From Paratinospora sagittata (taxonomy: Eukaryota > Streptophyta > Magnoliopsida > Ranunculales > Menispermaceae), in contig CM069608.1 of the NCBI GenBank assembly GCA_035771175.1, positions 29,574,019 through 29,638,018 of the forward strand: a DNA stretch of 64,000 nucleotides, read 5' to 3'. How positions within the stretch are numbered: the stretch's first letter is position 1; every line of letters begins with the position of its first letter. The notes beneath the pieces were generated by a model. It ran no database searches. It had not been told where the DNA came from and was given only the letters and a program-made list of their open reading frames with translations. The translations under genes and the position numbers were made by a program. This document shows, piece after piece, positions 1 to 9,937 of this stretch.

Positions 1-239
1 TGTAGAAGTTATTGATTTAAATACTAAAAATTATATCAAAACACACTAATAAATTATAAATATATATATGCATTTCTACCATGTGTAATACTCGGGTAAA
101 ATTACTTGTATCTATACTATTTATAAAGCCAAAGCTTATTAACTCACAATGTGCTACTTTTGTCATAAATTCATAACGGTTCCAATACTTTGAATATAAA
201 ATTGTCAAATAAATCCTCCTTCCAAAAAATCAGCACAAC
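1..239. other. No gene seen at window edge
   Basis: AT-rich sequence without a recognisable coding frame, LTR end or repeat. It may be the flank of the LINE or its weakly conserved upstream part, which I could not identify. Confidence 0.5.
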
Positions 240-1174
240 ATAAATCAATCCCCAAGATTCGAGAATGTTCTCGGATCCTAACGGTATGCTCAAAGCAACT
301 GAGGAGGTAAAAGTTGAGAAATCCAAGGCATTATCCCCAATCACTCCATCTGTTGCTACATCCAATATGGTGATAGAACAACACTGCAAGAGAGCCAGGT
401 GGAGGCATCTTGCATGTACCCCAAGCAGCGACGATCCCATGTAGGGGATGCATACAAAGAGAAGTGGAGAAGATGTGGAGTTGGTTGTAGCAAAAAGGAA
501 GGGCAAGAAAATACGGGTTGAGAAGAATGATGATCATAGTAATTCAGTATCGGCGGAGGTGGGTGCATCCCAACCCTGCCTCGAGAAATAAATATCTTAT
601 GTTGGAATGTTCGAGGAATTGGGAATAACGGACATTCTGGTCTTTGCACAATGTAGTGGATAATAATAAGCCCGATGTATTGTTTCTTATCGAAACAAAA
701 TCTAATAAATTTCATTCTAAGCAAATAAAAAAGAATCTTAAATATGACAGTGTCTTTACAGTTGAAAGGCAAAGATTGCAAGGAGGTCTAATGTTATTAT
801 GGAATACAACAATCTTGGTCACAGTACACTTGTATTCCAAAGGACATATCGATGCAGTTATCACAGAAGAAGATTCACAATCGTGGCGCTTTACGGGTTT
901 TTATGGGTACCCGAATGCATTGGAGAGGAACCACTCATAGAGAATGTTGGCAAGATTAAGCAAGATGATGGACCTACCGAGGGTGTGGTAGGGACTTTAA
1001 CGAAATTCTTCTATCACAAGAAAAATCTAGAGGTATTCCTAAATCTCAGGTAAGTATATCTAGATTTCGAGATACTCTTGCAGAATGTGATCTAAAAGAT
1101 TTTGGCTGCATGGGGTCGAGATTCACGTGGCATAAAAAACGGAGTAGTGATCATTACATGACTGAGAGACTGGA
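240..1174 (+). pseudogene. LINE, end of ORF1 and endonuclease domain (5' half of split LINE)
   Basis: Degenerate non-LTR retrotransposon coding sequence. In shifting + frames one can read the start of an APE-type endonuclease (ILCWNVRGIGN, about 600-635), then PDVLFLIETKS (about 670-705, with the catalytic-type Glu), a GFYGYP segment (about 895-915), RDFNEIL where GDFNE is usual (about 980-1010), and SRFTWHKKRSSDHYMTERLD up to 1174. At least two frameshifts break it. In the family this nuclease nicks target DNA to prime reverse transcription. The reading E-R-L-D stops exactly at a TG...CA insertion and continues as R-W-L-C-N at 15798, so both halves belong to one LINE (plant L1-like). The part before 590 is only presumed to be the ORF1 tail. 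Confidence 0.8.
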
Positions 1175-1487
1175 TGTTGCGACTGTTGGACCAATGTCCC
1201 TTGTGGTCGGAATTCGATGGTGAATTTTAATGATTACAAACAATATGTTTACTTAACCTCAGTTTGTGCCTCCAAGCTCATATCTTTCAGATATGATTAC
1301 AAAGAATCAACCAAGAAAATGAGACAATAAAAAATGACTCAAAGCTAAAAGATGATGTCGTAAAAGCTCAAGACCCACCACATAGTCATCAACTGAAGAT
1401 CTTGTAGAAGTCATTTTAGAGTCAGTCTTAGAATGTAAGATCTACTCTTGATTACTCCAGCAAAAGAATATTCCATTTCTTTAGAGT

Positions 1488-2717
1488 TGTCACCTAAACC
1501 GGCGGAACACTCACAGGCGGGGCGCTAAATCTCCCTATAATTAACAAGGGTTACAAAATGTGGGCCCAAAAACCTCCACCCAGTCCATCCTAAACTCCTG
1601 GAAAAAAATGGATAACAACGGGGTGAGTTATTGCCCAGTGGATAAAATAGATCGTGAATATGACAATTAATAAAGAAAACTTCATAATAAAATATCAATA
1701 CACAACATAGCATCATAATCAGTACAACATGTATGTATGCATGACACCATCTCGTAATGGTTTCATGATTATATGGCGCCTTGAGTTCACGTACAGATGT
1801 CCATCCCCAGGTAAACTCGGGTTCTCATCTTACGTCCCTCCCCAAGATCGTCGCCCTAGATTCACGTATAGATGTCCATCCCCAAGAAATCTCAGGTTCT
1901 CATTGTACGTCCCTCTCTTGGGAAATATCAAGAATAGTGAGCATTGCTTCTAACTATTTTGTGGATCATAAACCACTTACTTCCCTAGGTAGTCCTTATG
2001 TATGATGTCAATGCATGAGCAGGTCTGATCTTTACTAACATTAGACAGGATTTGACAGCGTCTGGTGATTCTTATCAGGTCAGTATCACCACGTGCAAGG
2101 TTAGGATGTTCAGTATCACTTGTACAAGCTGATAGCTTTCAAATAAGACCAACCAAATCAGTCTCCAGTTGAGAAGTGGGACACAAAGTCCACTTAAATA
2201 CCAATCGTCTAGAGTAGCACGTTGCCTCCTATTCACTATTTAAAGTTATTGAGGACAAGACTAAGTCTGGTTGAGTCAAATTGACCATTAATCCAGCATA
2301 GTAGCAGTGTAATGCATGAACTCCAAATATACAGGAATAAATATGACAGGTATGAACATTATACGCAATAATGCAGCGTAAATAAATAGTAGACATAATG
2401 ATAAATGAATGTAAACTTTAATAAAAGTCATAAAATATGCAAACTTATGTTTCGTTCCCCACCTTCAGATAGAATCTCCTTCTCGAACTGGTGCTTTCTC
2501 CCGAGCAGAACCGCGTTGCACCGCGAAGAGAGTCTCAAAAAGAGAAGAGAGAAATCACAAAGAGAGCAAGAGAGAAAGAGAGAGAGAGAGAAGAAGAAGA
2601 AGATTGGTGTGAAAAATGAATTGGGGGGGGTTCCTTATATAGGAAAAGGAACGCCCGAACCTTCACGCATTGCCCAAAGTTCAATTTTTTTTTTTTCTGC
2701 AAACCTGAGATATTACA
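1488..2717 (-). mobile_element. Gypsy-type solo LTR nested in the SIRE-like LTR
   Basis: Starts TGTCACC and ends GATATTACA like the two other gypsy LTRs read on the + strand. It is flanked by agagt (1483-1487) and acagt (2718-2722), one mismatch. 1230 bp, no coding region. It contains two diverged copies of a segment of about 70-75 bp (about 1784-1858 and 1859-1925, each with CAGATGTCCATCCCC or close), and a GA-rich stretch (2555-2603). A related fragment lies at 34860-35720. Confidence 0.7.
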
Positions 2718-2900
2718 ACAGTAGTCATAATATTTTTGTAAGATGATTTGATTGCATAAAATGTTTTTAAATGCTTTAGAATGGTTTTCAAAGTCTTTAG
2801 AATGATTTGATTTCTTAAGCATTTCATTTGAAATCATTTGGACATGGTTGTAATGCCTTTGTGTTTTAATTTGAAAAAATCATAACTTTTCAGAAGGCCT

Positions 2901-3152
2901 ACAGCATGCTATTGGGTTCCATAGCCCGCTATTCCCATGTCTGGGAATTTCAAAATTTATGCTTGTTTATGTTATAGCCCGCTATACCTTTCTATAGCGC
3001 GCTATTGGTCCATCTCAGAATTTTCCAACTTTTCATTGCTTAAGTTATAGCTCGCTATTGTCTAGAATAGCCCGCTATTGGTTGTCTGATAAAAATCTTA
3101 TTTTTCAGTAACTTAAGCTATAACCTGCTATAGTTGCTACAACGCGCTATAG
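2901..3152. repeat. Array of paired 14-bp palindromes, 73-bp period
   Basis: Four pairs of near-palindromes of the type TATAGCNCGCTATA start at 2901/2920, 2973/2993, 3046/3066 and 3119/3139. Spacing is 19-20 bp within a pair and 72, 73, 73 bp between pairs. The spacers are themselves similar (for example TTGCTTAAG before two of the pairs), so this is a 73-bp tandem repeat whose conserved part is the palindrome pair. It lies in the U3 part of the SIRE-like LTR, upstream of its TATA-like box, and is cut at 3207 by the inverted LTR; the array goes on at 5137. Confidence 0.85.
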
Positions 3153-3207
3153 AGCTGTGACTTAGAAACCCAACTCTCGGGTTTTTGACACAACGTGTTG
3201 TTACAGA

Positions 3208-5128
3208 TGTTGGCCCAGATATGTCCAAGAAGGGGGGTGAATTGGACACTTAGCAGATTTTAACCTTTCTTAATAATGTGCGGAATATTGAAAGCAGATT
3301 AAACAAAGTATAACAAATAAGTACAATAAATGAAAAGAGACAATGCAATTAGGATTTATAGTGGTTCAGCCTCGCCTACATCCACTACCTAACCTCCTCA
3401 ATTAGGATTTGTTCAAACTCCACTATGGATCTTCTTATGGGTGAAGATCAAACCGGTACACTTTCTCAACGTTTGGGTGTGAGAAGACCGTTACAACTTT
3501 GAGTAACACTTGCTCTAGCCCAGTGACTAACCAGTCACTACAAACTGAATACAAGATGAGATATGATTCCCTTTACTCAGAATCAAAGTGATACTTACAA
3601 AGCTTTGGATTGAGCCTTCTGTTACCACAGATTCAGCGAAATATGTATGATGAAGTTTGTCTGAAAATAGGTTCAAAGAGCTTTTGTCTTCTTCAATGGA
3701 TTTTGAGAAAGATGAAGATGAAGATCAATCAATCGAGAAGACTTGAAGTTTTATTTCCAAATAATCGTGAGTTCAAGCACAAATGATATAAGACTAACTT
3801 TCAAAAGTTTTTCGCACAAGTGAAAACTGTTAATACATTTTTGAATGAATATCAGTTTTTGTATGATTTGTTGTGTTTCTGCTTGAAGGCAACACATATA
3901 TATAGAAATAACAGAGCGCAATGGACTTAGTGAATTTTGGCGTTCTAGGTTATTTCAAATACAACGTCTACATTATTTCCAGAAATGGATCAATTAAGCT
4001 CGGTGCATATTTCGGCGATAGCACCTGAATCATCTGTTCATTCACGAAAAATGAATGTTCTGACAAAGTATTAGAACGTTCAAAAAGTTCTGAAAAAGTT
4101 GTTGTACGATTCTGAAAAGTTTTCGTACGGTTTTGAAAAAGTGGCTAAAATGATGTACGAGTCATAACAGCAAAAATATCATTTTTGTCGTTTTGTTCCT
4201 TTGAGGGCGCTCATGGATCATCAACATCCTACCGAACAGTGAAGTGAAGGCGTTACTGATTCGTAAGCATCCTGACTTACTTTGACAATTAAACAACTTA
4301 AATCATGAGGGCGCTACTCAACAATTAGCGTCCTACTTTGTTTTAAAAACACCTAAACGCATGAGGGCGCTACTCATAAGTAAGCGTTCTTAAATTTTTT
4401 AAAAAAAAATTGAAATAATATTAAGTGCGCTTAAGGACAGTAAGCGTCCTAAGAGTTATTAAGTCGATTATAAGGATGAGGGCGCTCCTATTCAAGTAGC
4501 GTCCTGATAGTTTATTCAACTTATAAATATCAGCGTCCTTAAAGATAAAAATCAATTAAAACTAAGAGAACTTTCTGCGAGCTATAACTAAATCAGCATC
4601 CTGACATTTTCAAAGGTTGACTAAATGAAGGTCGCTACTTACAAGTAAGCGCCCTAATGAATCAATTCAATTCAACCTTGAGTGTCCTAATATTTTATCA
4701 GAGTCCTGACTTATCAAGTCCAGGAGGGCACTGCCAAAACATTAGCCTCCTGAAAGACTCTATAAAAATGATTTTTTTAATTTCTCGATTAAAGCTCGAT
4801 AAAACATGATTTATAAATCAAATATGCAAATGATCGAAAATCAATTCGACTAAAACACGTAATCATGCATATTGCTAAATCAAATGGCAGAGAAGGTTCT
4901 ACAACCTAAACACATCTAATCATACACTAAAGTCTTCAAATTATTATGGTCTTCAAGTAGATCTTTTAATACGTTCGTCATGCATCTTGATTCTTCGAAA
5001 CCTTCAAGAAGATTAGATACGCCATGTATGCAGTAATACCATAAGCAGAATGTGGTTTGTAATCATCAAAATATTTTTCGTATTAGGGACATATTCTCGT
5101 AAGGGATATGAGGATAATTGATTCAACA
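3208..5128 (-). mobile_element. SIRE-like solo LTR in inverted orientation
   Basis: On the - strand it starts TGTTGAATCAATT (5128) and ends CTGGGCCAACA (3208), 1921 bp, flanked by acaga (3203-3207) and aaaga (5129-5133), one mismatch. The start contains TTTTGATGATTACAAACC, matching the host LTR start at about 1224. The terminal 36 bp match, in inverse, the end of the host LTR at 6139. A TATATATATG box on the - strand lies at about 3894-3905. No coding sequence. It splits the palindrome array of the host LTR. Confidence 0.72.
4203..4753. repeat. Array of split palindromes GAGGGCGCTACT...AGTAAGCGTCCT
   Basis: Units of about 30 bp with two complementary arms lie at 4203-4230, 4246-4275, 4307-4335, 4363-4392, 4424-4452, 4478-4507, 4627-4656 and 4723-4753, with half units near 4531, 4592 and 4682. 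Start-to-start spacing of neighbouring full units is 43-61 bp. Arms are conserved and loops and spacers are not. On the - strand the array precedes the TATA-like box of the inverted LTR by roughly 300-850 bp, so it lies in U3. Confidence 0.85.
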
Positions 5129-5136
5129 AAAGATAT

Positions 5137-5225
5137 TATAGCCAGCTATAGAAGTAGAATAGTTCAAATTGCTTAATTGTGTTGTAAGTGTTATAGCGCG
5201 TTATAGGACTCTATAGGGCATTATA
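5137..5225. repeat. Continuation of the TATAGC palindrome array
   Basis: Palindromes at 5137-5150, 5192-5205 and 5212-5225; the last two are again exactly 20 bp apart. A decayed partner starts near 5157. This is the part of the array on the right of the inverted solo LTR (3208-5128). Confidence 0.75.
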
Positions 5226-7437
5226 CCAGCCCTGTAAGGGAAAACTGACAAGTTTGGGTTTTTTAACATTGAGTGTATTGTTTCTTTCCTCTTTCGTGTA
5301 ACACCATTTTTACAAGATTTCCAACGTTCATTATCAAATCTAAATAAGGAAAAATGCTCTGGAAAAGCTAAAATGAAATTTGAATACTTAAATCTTATTG
5401 GTTTACCAAAACCCTAGTTTTCGAATTGAAAAGATGTTTTTCTATTTAAACAAAGGTTTGCTCATTTTGAAACTCATGAACTCTAAACGTTTTAGAGAGT
5501 TAGTCTCACATTCATACGAGAGTTCTTAAAAATGTTTTCAAGTGTTTTAACTTGAAAGAGATTTGATTTCGAGTTGCATCACTCTGATTTCATTTCATCA
5601 AATCTCAACATTGTTTTCACCAAAAGAAAAGTCTTGCATCGTGGTAACCTCTTCAGCATTGTTCTTCAATCTCTATTTTTGTTGGGTATACAGGAGGACG
5701 ATTTTAGGCTTTCGGGTGTAAGTAGAAGAGTTCTTGGTAAGAAGAACATCTTCAGTTTGTTTGTTCAAGTTCTATATTTCATTTTCCATTCATTAACGGT
5801 TCTTGTATTAGTGATATGTGCATCACTGCTAAGCTGTGAGCGATGTGCTTAGGCTCGGCTGAGGTTGCTCTCACTCCTGTAAAGTGAGTGGTTTGTAACC
5901 GGTTTTGATCCTCACCCATGAAGGAGGATCCGTTAGTAGTTGGGTTTGGAAAATCTTAGTTAAGGGTGACCAAGTCATGAACGTAGGCGGATTTTGTCGA
6001 ACCAAGTTAAATCGTCGTGTTCCTTCTCTTGCCTTTGCCTTTACTTGTTCTTTAAATTTCTATACTTTATTTTGAAATGTAAAAAAAACTTGCAACCGTT
6101 CAATTCACCCACCCTCTTGGACGTGTATCTGGGCCAACAGTGACCCCCTGTATATGATGATATCACGACTGACACAGGATATCATATACGTCATACATAG
6201 ACGAATATCATACTTTGTCAGCCTTTTTTCTTAACAAAATGCACAAAAATCACTAAATTTTTTTTTGCAAAACCTCCTCCTAAATATGAGGTTCCACATA
6301 CACTTGGTAGTCATCACTTCAAATCCATTTCACATCCACAAATACACCAAAATCATACACACAAGATATCAAGATCATAATCCATATATGTTTCCATATC
6401 GTTCATATGTATCCATACCATTTACATGTCCATACATACCATTATCATTAGTTTCTCAAAACCATATACATATCTACTACAATTATACATATCATAAGTA
6501 GTGATATATATATATATATATAAAGTATGAAACATAAACCAAGCTCCATGTTCATACATACATTACAAATAGGCAGAAGGTATAAATCAATTGCCCTTAC
6601 CCTTGCCCTTGTAGTCACCACCTGTAATAAAAATGAGTGGGGTGAGCTACAACAAGCCCAGTGAGTAATCTACCAATGGCATTACATATGCATTTATAAC
6701 AAAACATGACATTTAAATCAATATAAATCTGATATGCAAGCAACTTGTAAATATCAATACATGATTAAGATACTATTCGTGCCACTCTATACATATCATA
6801 CAATGCTTAAAGAAAATAAATCAAATCCTCACAATCAGGTACATGAGTGCATCCTTCCTCTTAATGCATATTCGAGGAACATCTGCCTCATCTGACCATC
6901 CACACCTCCATTTCTAGTAACTGCACCAATGTCATGAGTATTTACTTTATACTCATGTGAGTCTATGAACCTAGAGATTTACCCTAATGAAATTGATCTC
7001 ATACTTTTCTTACTCTAGTAAGCCTAAGTATATTCGATGTTCAAAACAAAGTTTGGTGCATTCAATACACAATGCAATCTAATTGAAATGCTTCATTTCA
7101 TCAAAACAGGGTTTACATATATACAATGCCACATATAACAACCAAGGGCAGGAATAGGAATACTCACAACTATGGTGTACAACCTTACACCACAACACTT
7201 TCTACACACTTAGCCAAATTAGCTCAATTATACACTTTTACAACACAATTTACAGTACAATCTCCACATTGCACATGTTGTCCAATTCATTAATTCTTCC
7301 CCCATTCTCTACAATTTTACATTGCAAATCCATTCCCAATCAATTACTAACCAAAATCACATCTAAAAACAACTTAAACCACCATCAAAATCATATCCAA
7401 ACCCACAGTTGGTTCAATATAGCAAGGTTGAAGAAAT

Positions 7438-9200
7438 TGTTGTCTCAAGGAACCCCGTGAAAGAGTATTTTGATTATTCCAAATTACTCCATCTTATGAT
7501 CTAATGACTTTATCGAAGTGTTTCAGCAAAACAGTCTAAGGAGAATCAAATCTTGAAGAAAACTCACTCAATTGAGTCTGTGTCAAGATATGGCAAGTCA
7601 AAATCAAGATCAAAATTAGAAAGGTTCAATGTTAGTTTAATGTAGAACTTTACTCAACACTATTTCTGCAAAAATACATTTATCTTCATAAATTTTCAAA
7701 TGTCTTTGATCTTTAGAGAAAATGATTTTCATCAATTTGATTTGAAGGTTTTTCGATTGATTTCCGAACTATTTTCATGATTTTCTAAATGGTTGATTTG
7801 ATCCAAAAAGTATAAGTTTTTTATTTGATTTAATCGAGGTTTCAAAAATCAAAATTCAAAAAAAATCAAAAGACAGTATCTTTTAGGACGCTGATGGTCA
7901 TCCAGGATGCTGCAGTAGCTAGTCACTTAACATCGAGTCAACACTGTAGGACGCTGATAGTTTCTGGGTTTGAGTTTACATAGTTCAAAGCAAGACGCTG
8001 ATACTCAATTAGCGCCCTTCTCGGAGCAACCCTGGAAAACTAGTAGCAGTCTGCCTGGGCGCTAATACAACATTAGCGCCCTTCTTAAAATTCTGGGTTT
8101 TGGGAAATCAAGCTCTTCAAGATGCTAGCACAATATTAGCGCCTTCCCTGAGTGAGCCAATGAAAACTTAATTTTCCAAATCTATTCATTTCAAGGCGCT
8201 GATCCATTTTCAAGATGATGATACAACACTGTCAGAAATCTGAAAAAGATGTTGTCATCTATGCACTGACAGCTCAGTCACCTAAAAAAGGGATTTTCTG
8301 GCAATATATATTTTCATGTAAACTGAATTAAACCAGAACAATTTCACAAAACTTAAACTTACCATTTTCAAGAAAGATTCAAGCCGTTTGACTCATCGAT
8401 TCAAATTCATTTCAAAATTCAAACACAACGGCTTTGGCGCAAACGAAAATTATAAAAGACAATCCATATTAGGGTTGAAAAAAAGAACAAGTTATTTTTG
8501 CACGTGAACATTTTGAAAGTTACTCAATTTCAAATTTGCAAAAATTGTTTTGATAAAAGGTTTTTCTTTCATCTAGTGGTTTTTTCGATTTGAGCTTATA
8601 TCTTATATCTTATCCTCTGAAAAACCAGTGAAAGAAAAGATATAGATTTTACTCAATTTTCAATTGATTTAAAACTCATATCTATCATTGTTGAAAGAGT
8701 ACGTTTGAGTAAAAGTTCATAGGATACAGTTGTACTAAAATTGTATATCATTTTACATATGTATCGAGTTGTATCTTACTGCAACCATATACGTTGCAGA
8801 TTTTTTCATTTCAAGCTAGGATAGTTAGTGGTCTGCTCATACCCGTGAAGTTAAGAGTATAAGTTGTCTTACACTTATGAAGTTAAGAGTATAGGTAGGT
8901 CTCACACCTATAAGTTGAGAGCTGTAACGGTTATTCTCACAAACGTGAAGTTGAGAAAAGTTGTAACGGTTTGATCCTCACCTATAAGAGGATTGGTTAG
9001 TAAAGTTTAGAAAATCCTAATTGAGGAGGTTAGGTAGTGGAGGTAGGCATATAGTTGAACCACTATAAATTTACTGTGCAAATTCATTTACTTTTTTGCA
9101 CTATCTTTTGCCATTACATTGCTTAGTTTGTGCTTAAAGTTTTAATTAATCACTGTATCCAATTCACCACCCCCCCCTCTTTGACACTTTTGGGCCAATA
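7438..9200 (+). mobile_element. SIRE-like solo LTR (second copy, + strand)
   Basis: Starts TGTTGTCTCAAGG and ends TTTTGGGCCAATA (final CA mutated to TA). Flanks are gaaat (7433-7437) and gaaac (9201-9205); the undisturbed sister LTR reads gaagaaacaacac at the same place (about 14958). 1763 bp. The 3' part shares with the inverted copy the stretch around GAACCACTATAAAT and the CAATTCACC-rich end. A TATAAAAG box lies at 8451-8458, and the palindrome array at 7885-8222 lies upstream of it. No internal coding region. Confidence 0.75.
7885..8222. repeat. Array of split palindromes GGGCGCTAAT...ATTAGCGCCC
   Basis: Six units start at 7885, 7948 (half), 7992, 8057, 8119 and 8193. The unit at 8057-8081 is perfect: a 10-bp arm GGGCGCTAAT, a 5-base loop, and its exact complement. 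Spacing is mostly 62-74 bp. The array lies about 230-570 bp upstream of the TATAAAAG box, in U3. Confidence 0.85.
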
Positions 9201-9937
9201 GAAACAACACATTCAACCATGGAAAATCAACAATTTTATCATCAATTAAACCAAAAATTTGCAATGAATCATTTACCTATAATTACACCCAGCAATTCAC
9301 ACAATTTCCAACTCAAACCCACTTTTTCAAGCTTTAAATCTAGCCATGGAAATCACACAAATCTCACATATGTTAAACAGTTTGGAGAGAGGAACAAGAA
9401 TCTGACATTTTTAACCAAAAACCATGGATTCTCACCTTGGATTTGGGCACGTTAGCCCAATCATTTCCTTCCCCTTTCATTTCTTTTCTTTCCTTCAGCT
9501 CTTGCAAATGAAAATGAGCTAGAATGGTCAAGATTTCAGCTTAAATCACACACAAACCGCCACACCAACTAGTTTTAAAAACTACCATGCCCACAGAGAA
9601 ACGTGTTTCTCCCCAAGGGAAGGTGTTTCCTTGCTACCCAAAAAATGAACTTTCTCTTAAAGTTTTGTGGGAAACACGTTTCCTTGAGAATTTTCTAAAA
9701 AACTATGCTCTCAGGTTTTCATTACGGAAATGTGTTTCTCTGAAGATTCTCAGAAAACTCTGCTCTCGGGTTTTCACTTAAGAAACGTGTTTTCCTTTAA
9801 GAAACACATTTCTTAATGCTCTAGGTGAAAATTTTACTAAGTGTTGGGTTTTCATGCTATGTGTAGGGTCCAGGTACAACTACCACCCTATTATACACAC
9901 TCACCCTATTTTAAGGTCATACACATACGTATACACA

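Larger units (their letters stand above)
1184..6139 (+). mobile_element. SIRE-like copia solo LTR, itself split by two nested LTRs
   Basis: Starts TGTTGGACCAATG and ends TCTGGGCCAACA, flanked by gcgac (1179-1183) and gtgac (6140-6144), one mismatch. It sits 9 bp inside the 3' LTR of gypsy 1; removing it rejoins TGTTGCGAC to cccctgtatatg, matching the other gypsy LTR. After subtraction of the nested LTRs at 1488-2717 and 3208-5128 it is 1795 bp, close to the sister LTRs of 1763 and 1921 bp. The start (AATTTTAATGATTACAAAC) and end (TTCACCCACCCTCTTGGA) look like LTRs of the SIRE/Maximus copia lineage; that lineage call is from memory of the family. No internal coding region remains, hence solo LTR. 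A TATTTAAA box lies at 5443-5450. Confidence 0.75.
6145..9937 (-). repeat. 3' LTR of gypsy 1 (main part)
   Basis: Matches 13686-15792 over its length: shared landmarks are TATCACGACTG (about 6160 and 13708), the GAGTGGGGTGAGCTACAACA block (about 6634 and 14177) and the ACCACCCTATTATACACAC block (about 9881 and 15669). It is interrupted by a solo LTR at 7438-9200. The last roughly 75 bp of the LTR are missing, and at about 9937 it is joined directly to the integrase end of pol. It contains no host gene; the short frames in it have no recognisable product. Confidence 0.8.

Noticed and set aside
1175..1183. TGTTGCGAC read as the start of a separate LTR family
   Set aside because: It is the first nine bases of the gypsy 1 LTR (compare TGTCACGAC at 28841) cut off by the SIRE-like LTR at 1184.
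2405..2837. Overlapping frames with runs of Arg, Glu, Lys or Ser
   Set aside because: Translations of a GA-rich repeat inside a solo LTR. The same applies to 30500-30742 in the gypsy 2 LTR.
4203..4753. Regularly spaced palindromic repeats resembling a CRISPR array
   Set aside because: The setting is a plant nuclear retrotransposon LTR, units diverge, spacing varies, and there are no cas genes. Best described as a U3 palindrome array.
3208..6139. A DNA transposon with 36-bp terminal inverted repeats (TGTTGGCCCAGAT... on both ends)
   Set aside because: The two ends are the 3' ends of two LTRs in opposite orientation. Each LTR has its own start, its own 5-bp duplication and a normal length of about 1.8-1.9 kb.
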